This document shows, piece by piece, positions 17,088 to 24,800 of a stretch of DNA of 64,000 nt. A program made the translations under genes and the position numbers. The notes under the pieces were generated by a model, which worked only from the letters and a program-made list of their open reading frames with translations, had not been told where the DNA came from and ran no database searches. The stretch covers positions 1 to 64,000 of the forward strand of contig CALXDH010000004.1 in assembly GCA_944387015.1 (NCBI GenBank), in the 5' to 3' direction. Source of the stretch: an uncultured Oscillospiraceae bacterium. GTDB lineage: Bacteria; Bacillota; Clostridia; Oscillospirales; Oscillospiraceae. Position 1 is the stretch's first letter. Every line of letters begins with the position of its first letter.

Positions 17088-17899
17088 CCCATTCCGCCAA
17101 AACCCGTCACTATACCCTCTGGTGCCTTGCCGCCAGAACCACCGCCTTCTGCGCACTGCTTTTTTACGCTCTGGCCGCACCGGATCAATTTCTCACGGAC
17201 CTGCACCGGCCCCTCCGCTGCTCCCCCCTGACGGTGGTGTGGGGCTTGCTGATGGTCTCCATGGTCATACGGCTCTTTCCCTCCCGCGTGGAGAGTCTGG
17301 GCTGCCAAAAGGTCTTTGCCCGGCGGCATTGCCCCACCGGCAAGGCCCCGGAAGTCTCCTCCATCCATCATGCAAACCGGGGCGCCGCCCTGGTGGCTCT
17401 GGTATGGGTCTGCGGCAATGCCCTGGTCTTTTTCTGCTATGCCCAGGGCTGGCTGGGGCTGCGGTTTCTGGTGTGTCTTGCGGGGTTCTACGGCGTGTGC
17501 GACATTGTCTGCATCCTCTTTTTCTGTCCCTTCCAGACTTTCTGGATGCATAACCGCTGCTGCACCACCTGCCGCATCTATGACTGGGACTATTTGATGC
17601 TCTGCACGCCCCTTCTGGCCGTGGGCGGACCGCTGGCGATCTCCGCCTGTGCGCTGGCTGCCGTACTTTTTGTCCGCTGGGAGGTGGTCCATGCACGCCA
17701 TCCGGAGCGGTTTTACGAAGAGAGCAACCAGGCACTGCGCTGCAGTGCCTGTCAGGAGCAGCTGTGCCGGTACAAGCGCCGTCTGGCGGCCGCAGCCGGC
17801 GGAAAACACTCCCAGACTACGCCGCAGGCAGCAGCCGCAGCTGGTCAATGTCCCCCGTCACATACAGAATCCGGGCAGAACACACCGCATCGGCAGTAA
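17084..17899 (+). CDS. Polytopic membrane protein of unknown function
   Basis: A 271-residue protein with about five hydrophobic segments. A cytosolic-looking Cys-rich loop, HNRCCTTCRIYDWDY, occurs in the middle and a second CSACQEQLC motif lies in the C-terminal part, so a metal site is possible. The start is GTG 17084, overlapping the hydrolase stop as GTGA, with AAGGAGG at 17070-17076. I do not recognise the family. Its last 83 bases run through the 3' end of the convergent gene on the other strand, and the final 40 residues are low in complexity (A/Q/S/T/P), so the natural end of the conserved part may be earlier. Confidence 0.7.
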   Translation: MTHSAKTRHYTLWCLAARTTAFCALLFYALAAPDQFLTDLHRPLRCSPLTVVWGLLMVSMVIRLFPSRVESLGCQKVFARRHCPTGKAPEVSSIHHANRGAALVALVWVCGNALVFFCYAQGWLGLRFLVCLAGFYGVCDIVCILFFCPFQTFWMHNRCCTTCRIYDWDYLMLCTPLLAVGGPLAISACALAAVLFVRWEVVHARHPERFYEESNQALRCSACQEQLCRYKRRLAAAAGGKHSQTTPQAAAAAGQCPPSHTESGQNTPHRQ

Positions 17900-18344
17900 A
17901 AAGCAGGAGCATCAAATAGGTGGCCCAGGCAGGGATCCCGGAAAGAATCGGTAAAATCAGCTGCTGTAATCCGGGCAGCACCAGTGCCAGCAGCAATCCC
18001 CAGGCGATGGAAAACGGGAGGCACACTCTCCCCCGCAGATTGCCCCGGATGGTCCGGTAATCCCAGAACCAGACCCCGAACAGATGCTCATAGGCCCAAT
18101 GGACGCCATATTCCACCGCAGTGGCTGTCAGGCCGCCCCATAGGGCCAGGTTCCAAAAGCCCTGACGCAGTTCCGGCGGCAGCGCCAGTACCGCCAGGAC
18201 CCCCAGTCCGTACACCGGACACAGGGGAAGCAGAAAAAAGCACTTGCGAACCTGCTGACGGGAACGGGTCATCCATGCGAACCCCTTTTCCAGCAGGTAC
18301 CCCAAAAAGCTATACGTCCAAAACAGCCACAGCGCCAGTGCCAT
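17817..18344 (-). CDS. Putative ABC-transporter type IV (CmpB-like) membrane protein
   Basis: A 175-residue membrane protein matching the family often annotated as putative ABC transporter permease (ABC_trans_CmpB): it starts with a hydrophobic FWTYSFLGYLLEK helix and contains LCPVYGLGVLAVL, TAVEYGVHWAYEHLFGVWFWDYR and GRVCLPFSIAWGLL. These WDY and SIAWG motifs are diagnostic. The start is ATG 18344 with AAAGGTGGGAG upstream. A longer reading to 19139 would cross the promoter and coding region of the uracil-DNA glycosylase on the other strand and is not used. The true function of the family is unclear, as no ATPase is linked. Confidence 0.82.
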   Translation of the reverse strand: MALALWLFWTYSFLGYLLEKGFAWMTRSRQQVRKCFFLLPLCPVYGLGVLAVLALPPELRQGFWNLALWGGLTATAVEYGVHWAYEHLFGVWFWDYRTIRGNLRGRVCLPFSIAWGLLLALVLPGLQQLILPILSGIPAWATYLMLLLFTADAVCSARILYVTGDIDQLRLLPAA

Positions 18345-18399
18345 TGTCTCCCACCTTTCCCGCTCATTGTGTCCGGCAGCGGGACTGCTTATCCGTTCA

Positions 18400-18428
18400 T
18401 TGCGCTGGCAGAAATTTCGTGCTATACT
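18400..18428 (+). promoter_or_regulatory. Promoter of the uracil-DNA glycosylase gene
   Basis: TTGCGC at 18400-18405 and TATACT at 18423-18428 have a 17-base spacer and an extended TG. The start codon is 31 bases downstream of the -10. Confidence 0.65.
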
Positions 18429-18458
18429 GACGGCAGCCCGTTTGAAGGAGGAACTGAT

Positions 18459-19031
18459 ATGCGCGATACCTGGGAGACACTGCGTGAGCAATGCCTGCAA
18501 TGCACTGCATGCGGCTTGGCGGAGACTCGGACCCATGTGGTGTTCGGAGACGGCGCGCAGGACGCGGAAATCCTGCTGGTGGGCGAGGGACCCGGCCAGC
18601 ATGAGGATGAGCAGGGCGTCCCCTTCGTAGGACGGGCCGGACAGCTGCTGGATGACATGCTGGAGATCATCGGCCTGGACCGGACCAAGGTATACGTTGC
18701 CAACATCGTCAAGTGCCGCCCGCCCCAGAACCGGGACCCGCTCAATGTGGAGCAGGACGCCTGCATCGGCTGGCTGCGGCGGCAGACGGCGCTGCTGCGG
18801 CCCAAGATCATCATCTGCCTTGGCCGCATCGCCGCCAAGGTCATCATCAAAGAGGACTTCAAAATCACCGCGGAGCACGGTCAATGGTTCCAGCGCAGCG
18901 GCGTCCAGATGACCGCCATCTACCACCCCTCCGCCCTCCTGCGGGACGAGCGGAAACGTCCCGAGACCTTTGAGGACCTGAAATCCATTCAGGCCAAAAT
19001 CCGGGAAGTCTGCACGCACACCACGATCTGA
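18459..19031 (+). CDS. Uracil-DNA glycosylase, family 4 (iron-sulfur type)
   Basis: A 190-residue base-excision repair enzyme that removes uracil from DNA. The four cluster ligands are visible as Cys15, Cys18, Cys86 and Cys102. Motif A is GEGPGQHEDEQGVPFVGRAG (residues 43-62), and the second motif HPSALLR is at 156-162. ATG 18459 has AAGGAGGAACT upstream. It is a single gene with its own promoter and a terminator at 19090-19128. Confidence 0.93.
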   Translation: MRDTWETLREQCLQCTACGLAETRTHVVFGDGAQDAEILLVGEGPGQHEDEQGVPFVGRAGQLLDDMLEIIGLDRTKVYVANIVKCRPPQNRDPLNVEQDACIGWLRRQTALLRPKIIICLGRIAAKVIIKEDFKITAEHGQWFQRSGVQMTAIYHPSALLRDERKRPETFEDLKSIQAKIREVCTHTTI

Positions 19032-19089
19032 CCAGCGCGGAGCACCACTTTTGCCGTCCGCTCTATCCTGCAGCCTCATCAGCCTCTTT

Positions 19090-19128
19090 GCCCCGGCGGG
19101 ATCCCGCCGGGGCTGGTTTTTTTTCTTT
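19090..19128 (+). terminator. Intrinsic terminator
   Basis: GCCCCGGCGGGA and TCCCGCCGGGGC form a perfect 12 bp stem followed by CTGG and a long T-run. It ends the glycosylase transcript just before the bioY control region. Confidence 0.9.
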
Positions 19129-19182
19129 CTGTCAACCATAAAGTGAAATAAGGTTGACAGGCAGTTTTTCCTGTGCTATACT
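19129..19182 (+). promoter_or_regulatory. bioY promoter with overlapping BirA-type operator
   Basis: Two exact inverted half-sites, CTGTCAACC (19129-19137) and GGTTGACAG (19152-19160), are separated by 14 bases. This is the architecture of BirA operators in Firmicutes. The right half contains the consensus -35 TTGACA (19154-19159), which is 17 bases from an extended TGCTATACT (-10 TATACT at 19177-19182). BirA bound here would block RNA polymerase. A BirA with an N-terminal DNA-binding domain is encoded at 37486-38490. Confidence 0.85.
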
Positions 19183-19214
19183 CCCTCACAGAACTTCTTT
19201 GGAGGGACTTTCCA

Positions 19215-19769
19215 ATGCCGACTGAATCTGTTTCTTACCGTCTGCGCACCAGGGACCTGACCTATGTTGCCCTGTGTGCTGTCCTGATCGCCGTGTGCGC
19301 CTGGATCTCCATCCCGGCTCCGGTTCCCTTTACGCTGCAGACCTTTGGTATTTTTGCGGCGCTGACCCTGCTGGGCGGACGCCGGGGGTGCTATGCCGTG
19401 GCGGTATATCTGCTGCTGGGCCTGGTCGGTCTGCCGGTGTTTGCCGGATTCCAGGGGGGAGCCGGAACGCTTCTGGGTGTCACCGGCGGTTATATTCTGG
19501 GCTTCGGCGCCACCGCGCTGATCTACTGGCTGGTAACCGCCCGCCTAGGTGCCTCTCTTCCAGTGTCGATTCTGGCCTGCGTTCTGGGGCTTCTGGTGTG
19601 CTACGCCTTCGGCACAGCATGGTTTCTGGTTGCCTACGCCCGGTCCGTCGGCCCTATCAGCCTCACCGCGGCCCTCGGCATGTGCGTGTTCCCCTTTGTG
19701 CTTCCGGATCTCATCAAGCTGGCCCTGGCGGTGCTGCTCAGCCGCCGGGTAGGAAAATTCCTGCGGTAA
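19215..19769 (+). CDS. bioY: Biotin transporter BioY
   Basis: A 184-residue S component of an energy-coupling-factor biotin transporter, with about six membrane helices. The family features PVPFTLQTFGIFAALTLLGGRRG and GYILGF are clear. ATG 19215 has GGAGGG upstream. No EcfA/EcfT module is adjacent, so it probably uses a shared one encoded elsewhere. It stands alone behind an apparent BirA-controlled promoter. Confidence 0.95.
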   Translation: MPTESVSYRLRTRDLTYVALCAVLIAVCAWISIPAPVPFTLQTFGIFAALTLLGGRRGCYAVAVYLLLGLVGLPVFAGFQGGAGTLLGVTGGYILGFGATALIYWLVTARLGASLPVSILACVLGLLVCYAFGTAWFLVAYARSVGPISLTAALGMCVFPFVLPDLIKLALAVLLSRRVGKFLR

Positions 19770-19837
19770 CCGACTTCCGGAGCCATTTCCCCCACAGTCC
19801 CCAGTTCCGTAGAAGCGGAGGACACCTATGCTTTAAA

Positions 19838-19880
19838 AGAAACCGCCTGCCGGGGCAATGCCCCGGCAGGCGGTTTTTCG
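19838..19880. terminator. Bidirectional intrinsic terminator
   Basis: AACCGCCTGCCGGGGC pairs with GCCCCGGCAGGCGGTT around an AAT loop, flanked by an A-rich side and a T-run. It lies between convergent bioY and the GNAT gene. Confidence 0.9.
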
Positions 19881-19886
19881 TTTTGC

Positions 19887-20372
19887 TCAGAAGGTCAGCC
19901 GCATGTCATACCAGACCACGCCGCCGTGCACAGATTTAGAGACCCCTTCGTTCTCAAATCCAAAGGTCTCATAGTAGTGGATGAGCTTGTCCTTGCAGGT
20001 GAGAACACAGCCCTTCCGTCCCTGGGCGCAGGCATCGGCAATAACCCGTTCCATCACCCGGGCGGCACAGCCCTGGCGCCGGTAAGCCGGCAGTGTGTTG
20101 ACGCCGAAGATCATCTGCCAGGCGCCGTACTCATTGTGCAGCGCCGCGTTTTCATACATCTCATCCCGCAGGGTGGGTTCATCACTCACCATACCGTCGA
20201 TAAAACTGATCAGCGTGCCGTCATCGTCTTCCAGCAGCCAGAAGTGATCGGCGTAGGCCGCCAGCCGAGCGGCGAAATCCGCCTCTGTGGCCGCCTCTGC
20301 GGCGGGAAAACAGGCAGCCTCCACCGCTGTGACAGCAGGCAGGTCCGCCAGAGTAGCGGTGCGAATACGCAT
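19887..20372 (-). CDS. GNAT-family N-acetyltransferase
   Basis: A 161-residue GNAT fold protein: MRIRTATLADLPAVTAVE is the opening strand and helix, and GVNTLPAYRRQGCAARVMERVIADA holds the acetyl-CoA pyrophosphate-binding R/QxxGxG/A-type loop. The N-terminal helix region (CFPAAEAATEADFAARL) resembles acetyltransferases that act on small molecules such as polyamines or amino acids. It begins three bases after the stop of the XRE-cupin gene, so the two form an operon and the regulator may control this enzyme. Confidence 0.87.
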   Translation of the reverse strand: MRIRTATLADLPAVTAVEAACFPAAEAATEADFAARLAAYADHFWLLEDDDGTLISFIDGMVSDEPTLRDEMYENAALHNEYGAWQMIFGVNTLPAYRRQGCAARVMERVIADACAQGRKGCVLTCKDKLIHYYETFGFENEGVSKSVHGGVVWYDMRLTF

Positions 20373-20375
20373 GTT

Positions 20376-20939
20376 TCAGGACTCCTTTTTTCGATATTGC
20401 CACAGCAGCAGCGCCCGGACTGTGCTGTTCCCCTGATTTTCCAGTGTCCAGGGCTGGTCTGCCGCAAACCGCAGGGCATCCCGCTCCTGCAGGGGGACCG
20501 TCTCCCCCTCCACGGTCAAAAGGCCGGTTCCGGAGAGCACGGTGGCCGTACAGACGCAGCCGCTTACGGAAGGCTCCGGCCGGTAGCAGCCGCTGATGTA
20601 CACGTCCAGAAACGCCGTCTCCAGACGGGTGGCCTCCTCATAGGGAATGGAGGGCCGCAGCAGCACCTTGCCGCCGTCCAGGCGTTCCGCCCGGTTGTCC
20701 ACTTCCCGGGAAAGGCGCAGGGCCTCAAACCCGTCATTGCGCAAAAACTCTTCTGCCGGCACCTTCAGCGCCGACGCCAGCTTTCCCAGGATCGCCACGG
20801 ATGGATTGGCCTCTCCCCGCTCGATCTGTCCCAGCATGCTGCGGGAGACGCCGGACAGCGCCGCCGTCCGCTCCAGGCTTAGTTTCTGCTGCTTGCGGAT
20901 GCGCTTGATATTTTCTGCGACAGCGCGGTTCAACTCCAT
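20376..20939 (-). CDS. XRE-family regulator with C-terminal cupin domain
   Basis: A 187-residue transcription factor. The helix-turn-helix lies at about residues 10-62 (IRKQQKLSLERTAALSGVSRSMLGQIERGEANPS), followed by a cupin sensor domain at about 110-180 with GTGLLTVEGETVPLQERDALRF. Such proteins bind a small ligand in the cupin and regulate nearby metabolic genes. The gene opens the XRE-GNAT operon. The ligand is unknown. Confidence 0.9.
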   Translation of the reverse strand: MELNRAVAENIKRIRKQQKLSLERTAALSGVSRSMLGQIERGEANPSVAILGKLASALKVPAEEFLRNDGFEALRLSREVDNRAERLDGGKVLLRPSIPYEEATRLETAFLDVYISGCYRPEPSVSGCVCTATVLSGTGLLTVEGETVPLQERDALRFAADQPWTLENQGNSTVRALLLWQYRKKES

Positions 20940-21063
20940 AACACAGCCCCCGATTGTCCAATATACTGCTCAATAGCGTTCTTATAGTAATGGAAGCGTC
21001 GAATTTTGTCAAGTGTTTCCAGTCCATCTGCTTTCGGCGTGGATTCTTTCCCCGGGGCAAAAC

Positions 21064-21096
21064 AAAAAGGAAGCACCCGCAGGTGCTTCCTTTTGG
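21064..21096 (-). terminator. Intrinsic terminator of the cysE-cysS operon
   Basis: AAAAGGAAGCACC and GGTGCTTCCTTTT form the stem around a CGCA loop; on the minus strand it ends in a T-rich tract. Confidence 0.8.
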
Positions 21097-21108
21097 GATC
21101 CGTTGGAA

Positions 21109-22554
21109 TCAGACCCGCCGCCAGACGGCGCCGTTTTTCTGATCGGTGATCTCGATGCCCTGGGCCTTCAGCTCATCCCGGATGCGGTCGGCCTCAGCAA
21201 AATTCTTCGCCTTCTTGGCTTCATACCGGGCCAGCACCAATGCATCGATGTCGCTGTCGCCTTCACCGGTGACAGTGTAGCCGCCGGCGGTGGCAGCGGT
21301 CTGGGCCACCTCCTTCTCCCGGAGCTCCGCCGCCTTTTCCAGCAGGGACAGGGACAGCACCTGGTCGAAACTTGCCAGGATGGCCCGCTTGGTGGCGTCG
21401 TTGGTCTTGGCTTTGAGCACATCGTAAAGCAGCGTGACGCCCTGAGCCGTGTTCAGATCATTGCCCAGCTGCTGCAGGAACTTCTCCCGGTACTCCGTGG
21501 CCACAGCCTCGTCCACCGGACCGTCGTTCTCCTGAAGGGCAGCGATCCGCTTGATGAGCTTCTGATAGGCGGTGGCGGCGTTGTCCAGATTCTCCCAGGA
21601 GAACACCAGTGCCTTGCGGTAATGGCTCTGGAGGCAGAAGAACCGATAGGCCAGGGGATCATACCCCTTTTCCTCCAGCAGGGAAACCGTCAAAAACTCG
21701 CCCTTGGACTTGCTCATCTTGCCCTGAGCGGTGTTCAGATGGTGGACATGGAACCACTGCTTGCACCAGGGATGGCCCAGGTAGCTCTCAGACTGGGCGA
21801 TCTCATTGGTGTGGTGGGGGAAGGCGTTGTCGATGCCGCCGCAGTGGAGGTCCAGGTACTCGCCGTTGTACTTCATGGAGATGCCGGAGCACTCGATGTG
21901 CCAGCCGGGATAGCCCACGCCCCAAGGGGAGTCCCACTTCAATGCCTGGTCCTCAAATTTGGACTTGGTGAACCAGAGCACGAAGTCGTTTTTGCTGCGC
22001 TTGTTCAGGTCCTCTTCCACGCCCTCCCGGACGCCCACGGCCAGGTCCTCCTCGTCGTGGTCGTTGAAGACGTAGTAATGGTCCAGCTTGCTGGTATCAA
22101 AATACACGTTGCCGCCGGCAAAGTAGGCGTAGCCGGTGTCCATCAGCCGGGAGACGATCTTGATATACTCGTCGATGCAGCCGGTGGCGGGCTGAACGGT
22201 GTCGGGGGTCTTGATGTTGAGCTTGGCGCAGTCCTGGAAAAAGGCGTCGGTGTAGAACTGGGCGATCTCCATAACGGTCTTGTGCTCCCGTTTGGCACCC
22301 TTGAGCATCTTATCCTCGCCGGTGTCCGCGTCGGAGCTGAGGTGTCCCACGTCGGTGATGTTCATGACCCGGTTGACGCTGTATCCGGCATAGCGCAGGA
22401 ATTTCTCCAGCACATCCTCCATGATATAGCTGCGCAGGTTGCCGATATGGGCGAAGTGGTACACCGTGGGGCCGCAGGTATACATTTCCACGTGGCCGGG
22501 GGTATGGGTCTGGAATTCCTCTTTCCGATGGGTCGCCGAATTGTACAAATACAT
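21109..22554 (-). CDS. cysS: Cysteine-tRNA ligase
   Basis: A 481-residue class I aminoacyl-tRNA synthetase. Zinc ligand Cys28 lies in YTCGPTVY, the HIGH motif reads HIGN, the second zinc motif WHIECSGIS is present, and KMSKSKGEF is the catalytic loop. It charges tRNA-Cys. Only one base separates its ATG from the cysE stop, so both are controlled by the cysteine T-box upstream of cysE. The C-terminal domain (RYEAKKAKNFAEADRIRDELKAQGIEI) is typical. Confidence 0.97.
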   Translation of the reverse strand: MYLYNSATHRKEEFQTHTPGHVEMYTCGPTVYHFAHIGNLRSYIMEDVLEKFLRYAGYSVNRVMNITDVGHLSSDADTGEDKMLKGAKREHKTVMEIAQFYTDAFFQDCAKLNIKTPDTVQPATGCIDEYIKIVSRLMDTGYAYFAGGNVYFDTSKLDHYYVFNDHDEEDLAVGVREGVEEDLNKRSKNDFVLWFTKSKFEDQALKWDSPWGVGYPGWHIECSGISMKYNGEYLDLHCGGIDNAFPHHTNEIAQSESYLGHPWCKQWFHVHHLNTAQGKMSKSKGEFLTVSLLEEKGYDPLAYRFFCLQSHYRKALVFSWENLDNAATAYQKLIKRIAALQENDGPVDEAVATEYREKFLQQLGNDLNTAQGVTLLYDVLKAKTNDATKRAILASFDQVLSLSLLEKAAELREKEVAQTAATAGGYTVTGEGDSDIDALVLARYEAKKAKNFAEADRIRDELKAQGIEITDQKNGAVWRRV

Positions 22555-22555
22555 C

Positions 22556-23224
22556 TCAGGCAGTCCTCTCTTTCGTTTCTTTCACTTGTTTGAGTTCCGT
22601 TTCCAGCTGTTGGATCCGCTGGGTCAGAGCGTTGAGTTCCTCCTGCACGGGGTTATCCATGTGGATCTGGTCCACGTCGTCGGCGTAGTACACTGGCTTT
22701 CCGGCCACCCGAACCACCTGGGCCGGGACGCCCACGGCGGTGCTGTTGGGCGGAACCTCCCGCAGCACCACGGCGCCGGCAGCGATCCGGCAGTTGTCGC
22801 CTACCTTGAAGGGCCCCAGGACCTTGGCGCCGGAGCCTACCAGCACATTATTCCCCAAAGTCGGATGACGCTTTCCCTTATCCTTGCCGGTGCCGCCCAG
22901 GGTCACGCCCTGATAGAGCAGGCAGTCGTCTCCCACCTCGGCGGTCTCGCCGATGACAATGCCCATGCCGTGGTCGATCACCAGCCGGTGGCCGATGGTG
23001 GCGCCGGGGTGGATCTCGATACCGGTCCAGAAGCGGCTCCATTGGGAGACGCACCGGGCCAGGAAAAAGCGGTGGTGGAGATACAGCCAGTGGGCGATGC
23101 GGTGGTTGATGATGGCGTGTACGCCGGGATAGAGCAGGAAGATCTCCAGCTTGCTGCGGGCAGCCGGGTCCCGGCGCTGGTAGGCGGCCAGCAGACCGCC
23201 CAGACGGGTTACGCGTTTTTTCAT
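22556..23224 (-). CDS. cysE: Serine O-acetyltransferase
   Basis: A 222-residue trimeric left-handed beta-helix acetyltransferase that makes O-acetylserine for cysteine synthesis. Hexapeptide repeats run through GIEIHPGATIGHRLVIDHGMGIVIGETAEVG and LGNNVLVGSGAKVLGPFKVG. The start MKKRVTRLGG at 23224 follows AAGGAGAAATGC; upstream in-frame codons lie inside the T-box leader and are not used. It pairs with cysS, so cysteine supply and charging respond to the same signal. Confidence 0.95.
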   Translation of the reverse strand: MKKRVTRLGGLLAAYQRRDPAARSKLEIFLLYPGVHAIINHRIAHWLYLHHRFFLARCVSQWSRFWTGIEIHPGATIGHRLVIDHGMGIVIGETAEVGDDCLLYQGVTLGGTGKDKGKRHPTLGNNVLVGSGAKVLGPFKVGDNCRIAAGAVVLREVPPNSTAVGVPAQVVRVAGKPVYYADDVDQIHMDNPVQEELNALTQRIQQLETELKQVKETKERTA

Positions 23225-23257
23225 GATGCATTTCTCCTTGTGTCGGTCGGGAGGAAA

Positions 23258-23485
23258 ACAAAAGCGCCTCCCGTACCAAAGTACGAGAGGCGACGAATCG
23301 CGGTTCCACTCTCTTTTATCACTCAAGGATGGCCACTGACGCGGACCACACGGAGGGCTTCCACATCCCCCGCGCTCCCGGGCGCACTTCCCGATCTCCG
23401 CCGTAGGCACGCTTGCAGCCGGTGACGCGCCCTCTCTGTCCTTTGGGTGGATCGATACTCTTCCCGATCAACACGCTATTCACTT
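23258..23485 (-). ncRNA. T-box leader, cysteine specific
   Basis: On the minus strand the leader contains the T-box AGAGTGGAACCGCG (plus positions 23299-23312) and a terminator stem from about 23262 to 23293 (GCGCCTCCCGTAC paired with GTACGAGAGGCG). The specifier TGC (complement of 23384-23386) lies in the context GGGAAGTGCGCCCGGGAG. The acceptor bulge reads TGGA, which pairs with UCCA and so fits the U discriminator of tRNA-Cys. It controls cysE-cysS. This leader and two divergent promoters fill the 445-base gap between cysE and the next gene. Confidence 0.93.
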
Positions 23486-23493
23486 ACCCCAGT

Positions 23494-23522
23494 ATACTAG
23501 CAGGATTTGTCCGGTGTGTCAA
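23494..23522 (-). promoter_or_regulatory. Promoter of the cysE-cysS T-box operon
   Basis: Minus-strand TTGACA (23517-23522) and TAGTAT (23494-23499) are separated by 17 bases. An overlapping TATACT at 23491-23496 would need a 20-base spacer. Confidence 0.6.
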
Positions 23523-23614
23523 GCGGCGGCCGGAAAATTTCCCTCCACTCCGCCGGAAGCCCTGCAAATCCAGCCGTGTCAACTCTCCGTTGACAAATTT
23601 CCATGGATCGTCCC

Positions 23615-23644
23615 TTGTCAGATGAGGGATCCGTCCGGTATGAT
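23615..23644 (+). promoter_or_regulatory. Candidate promoter of the XRE/zinc-ribbon regulator gene
   Basis: TTGTCA at 23615-23620 and TATGAT at 23639-23644 are 18 bases apart. A further TTGACA at 23590-23595 has no matching -10. Confidence 0.5.
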
Positions 23645-23669
23645 GGGAACAGAAAAGGAGGACATGCCT

Positions 23670-24365
23670 ATGGAATGGAACGATCGACTCGCCGCCGCCC
23701 GAAAGGCCGCCGGCCTCAGCCAGGAGCAGCTGGGCGAGCGGCTGGACGTCACCCGGCAGGCCGTGAGCAAATGGGAATCCGGCCAGGCCACCCCCGACGT
23801 GCTGACGGCAGCCCGGCTGTGCGAAGTGCTGCACATCTCCGCCGACTATCTGCTGCTGGGCAAAAATGAGGCCCCCAGCGGCCCCGAAGCCTATACGCCG
23901 CCGGACACCTGCCCTTGCTGCGGGCGGGAGGTCCCCGGCTCCATCTGCCCCGCCTGCGGCTACCCTAAGCCGGAGCAGCCGCCCCGCGGACCGCAGTACG
24001 CCATTCTGGTCTCGAACCTCTCCTGGTCCGGCAGCCAGCTGGCCGAGGAGGATCTGGTCCGCTACTGCGGCTTTTCCAAGGCGGACGCCGCCGCCTTCGT
24101 CCAGCAGATGAAAGAGGACAACTACGGTACCCGGCTGCTGCTGCGCCGTGGGCTCACCGATACCGCCGCCCAGTGGATCGCCTCCCACATCCGCCGCCAG
24201 CTCTTCAGCATCCGTATCGTGGAGGACTGCGGTGAGTCAGAGGACACGCTGCGCACCAAGGCCAGCGCTATGGAACTGCCCGCCTCCCCTCCGAAAAGCG
24301 GCATTGGCTTCTGGGGCGTGGTGGGAGCCGTCATCGTGGCGCTGCTGATCCTCTCCCTCTTCTGA
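23670..24365 (+). CDS. XRE-family regulator with zinc ribbon and C-terminal membrane helix
   Basis: A 231-residue protein. An XRE helix-turn-helix spans about residues 5-58 (RKAAGLSQEQLGERLDVTRQAVSKWESG). A two-Cys-pair zinc ribbon CPCCGREVPGSICPACG follows, then a mixed central region of about 100 residues, then a single C-terminal membrane segment (GIGFWGVVGAVIVALLILSLF). It therefore looks like a membrane-tethered DNA-binding protein. ATG 23670 is preferred because AAGGAGG at 23655-23661 is eight bases away. Its stop overlaps the next ATG by one base. Confidence 0.85.
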   Translation: MEWNDRLAAARKAAGLSQEQLGERLDVTRQAVSKWESGQATPDVLTAARLCEVLHISADYLLLGKNEAPSGPEAYTPPDTCPCCGREVPGSICPACGYPKPEQPPRGPQYAILVSNLSWSGSQLAEEDLVRYCGFSKADAAAFVQQMKEDNYGTRLLLRRGLTDTAAQWIASHIRRQLFSIRIVEDCGESEDTLRTKASAMELPASPPKSGIGFWGVVGAVIVALLILSLF

Positions 24366-24730
24366 TGCGCAGACGCTGTCTTATCTCCATGGGCATCCTC
24401 CTGGCCTTGTACGGACTCAACCGCTTCTGCCTTGTCCCCCTCACCGGCAGCCGTCTCCTGGCCTGGCACGGAGCGGACGCCCTGGCCGGGGCGTGGATGC
24501 TGTGTCTGCTGGTGCTTTTGCTGGAGCTCTCCGGCCGCCCGCCCCTCCGGCTGGGCCCGGCATGGGGGTATCTTCTGGGCTGCGGCCTCTTCTGGGAGTA
24601 TGTGACGCCCCTCTATCTGCCCCGGTCGGTGTCGGACCCCCGGGACATCCTGGCGGTGTGGCTGGGCGGCACCGTAATGCTGGTCCTTCTGCGCCGCCTC
24701 CGACGAACACGCCCGCCCGTAAACAAATAG
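24365..24730 (+). CDS. Small membrane protein of unknown function
   Basis: A 121-residue protein with about three hydrophobic segments and a positively charged C terminus. The start ATG overlaps the preceding stop (TGATG), so it depends on translation of the membrane-tethered regulator, with which it may work. Similar short proteins annotated as VanZ-like or unknown exist, but I cannot assign it to a family. A terminator follows. Confidence 0.75.
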   Translation: MRRRCLISMGILLALYGLNRFCLVPLTGSRLLAWHGADALAGAWMLCLLVLLLELSGRPPLRLGPAWGYLLGCGLFWEYVTPLYLPRSVSDPRDILAVWLGGTVMLVLLRRLRRTRPPVNK

Positions 24731-24782
24731 CCTCCGCCCACTGTACGCTTTGGCTGCCGTACAGCAGGCGGAGGTTTTTTTC
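24731..24782. terminator. Intrinsic terminator between convergent genes
   Basis: CCTCCGCC...CTGTACG pairs with CGTACAG...GGCGGAGG, followed by a run of seven or more T on the plus strand. Confidence 0.85.
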
Positions 24783-24800
24783 ACATCCTGTCCTCAGGAC

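Noticed and set aside
17817-19139. A 440-codon frame containing the CmpB-like protein
   Set aside because: The extra 265 codons run antisense over the uracil-DNA glycosylase and its promoter. The family match and ribosome site place the start at 18344.
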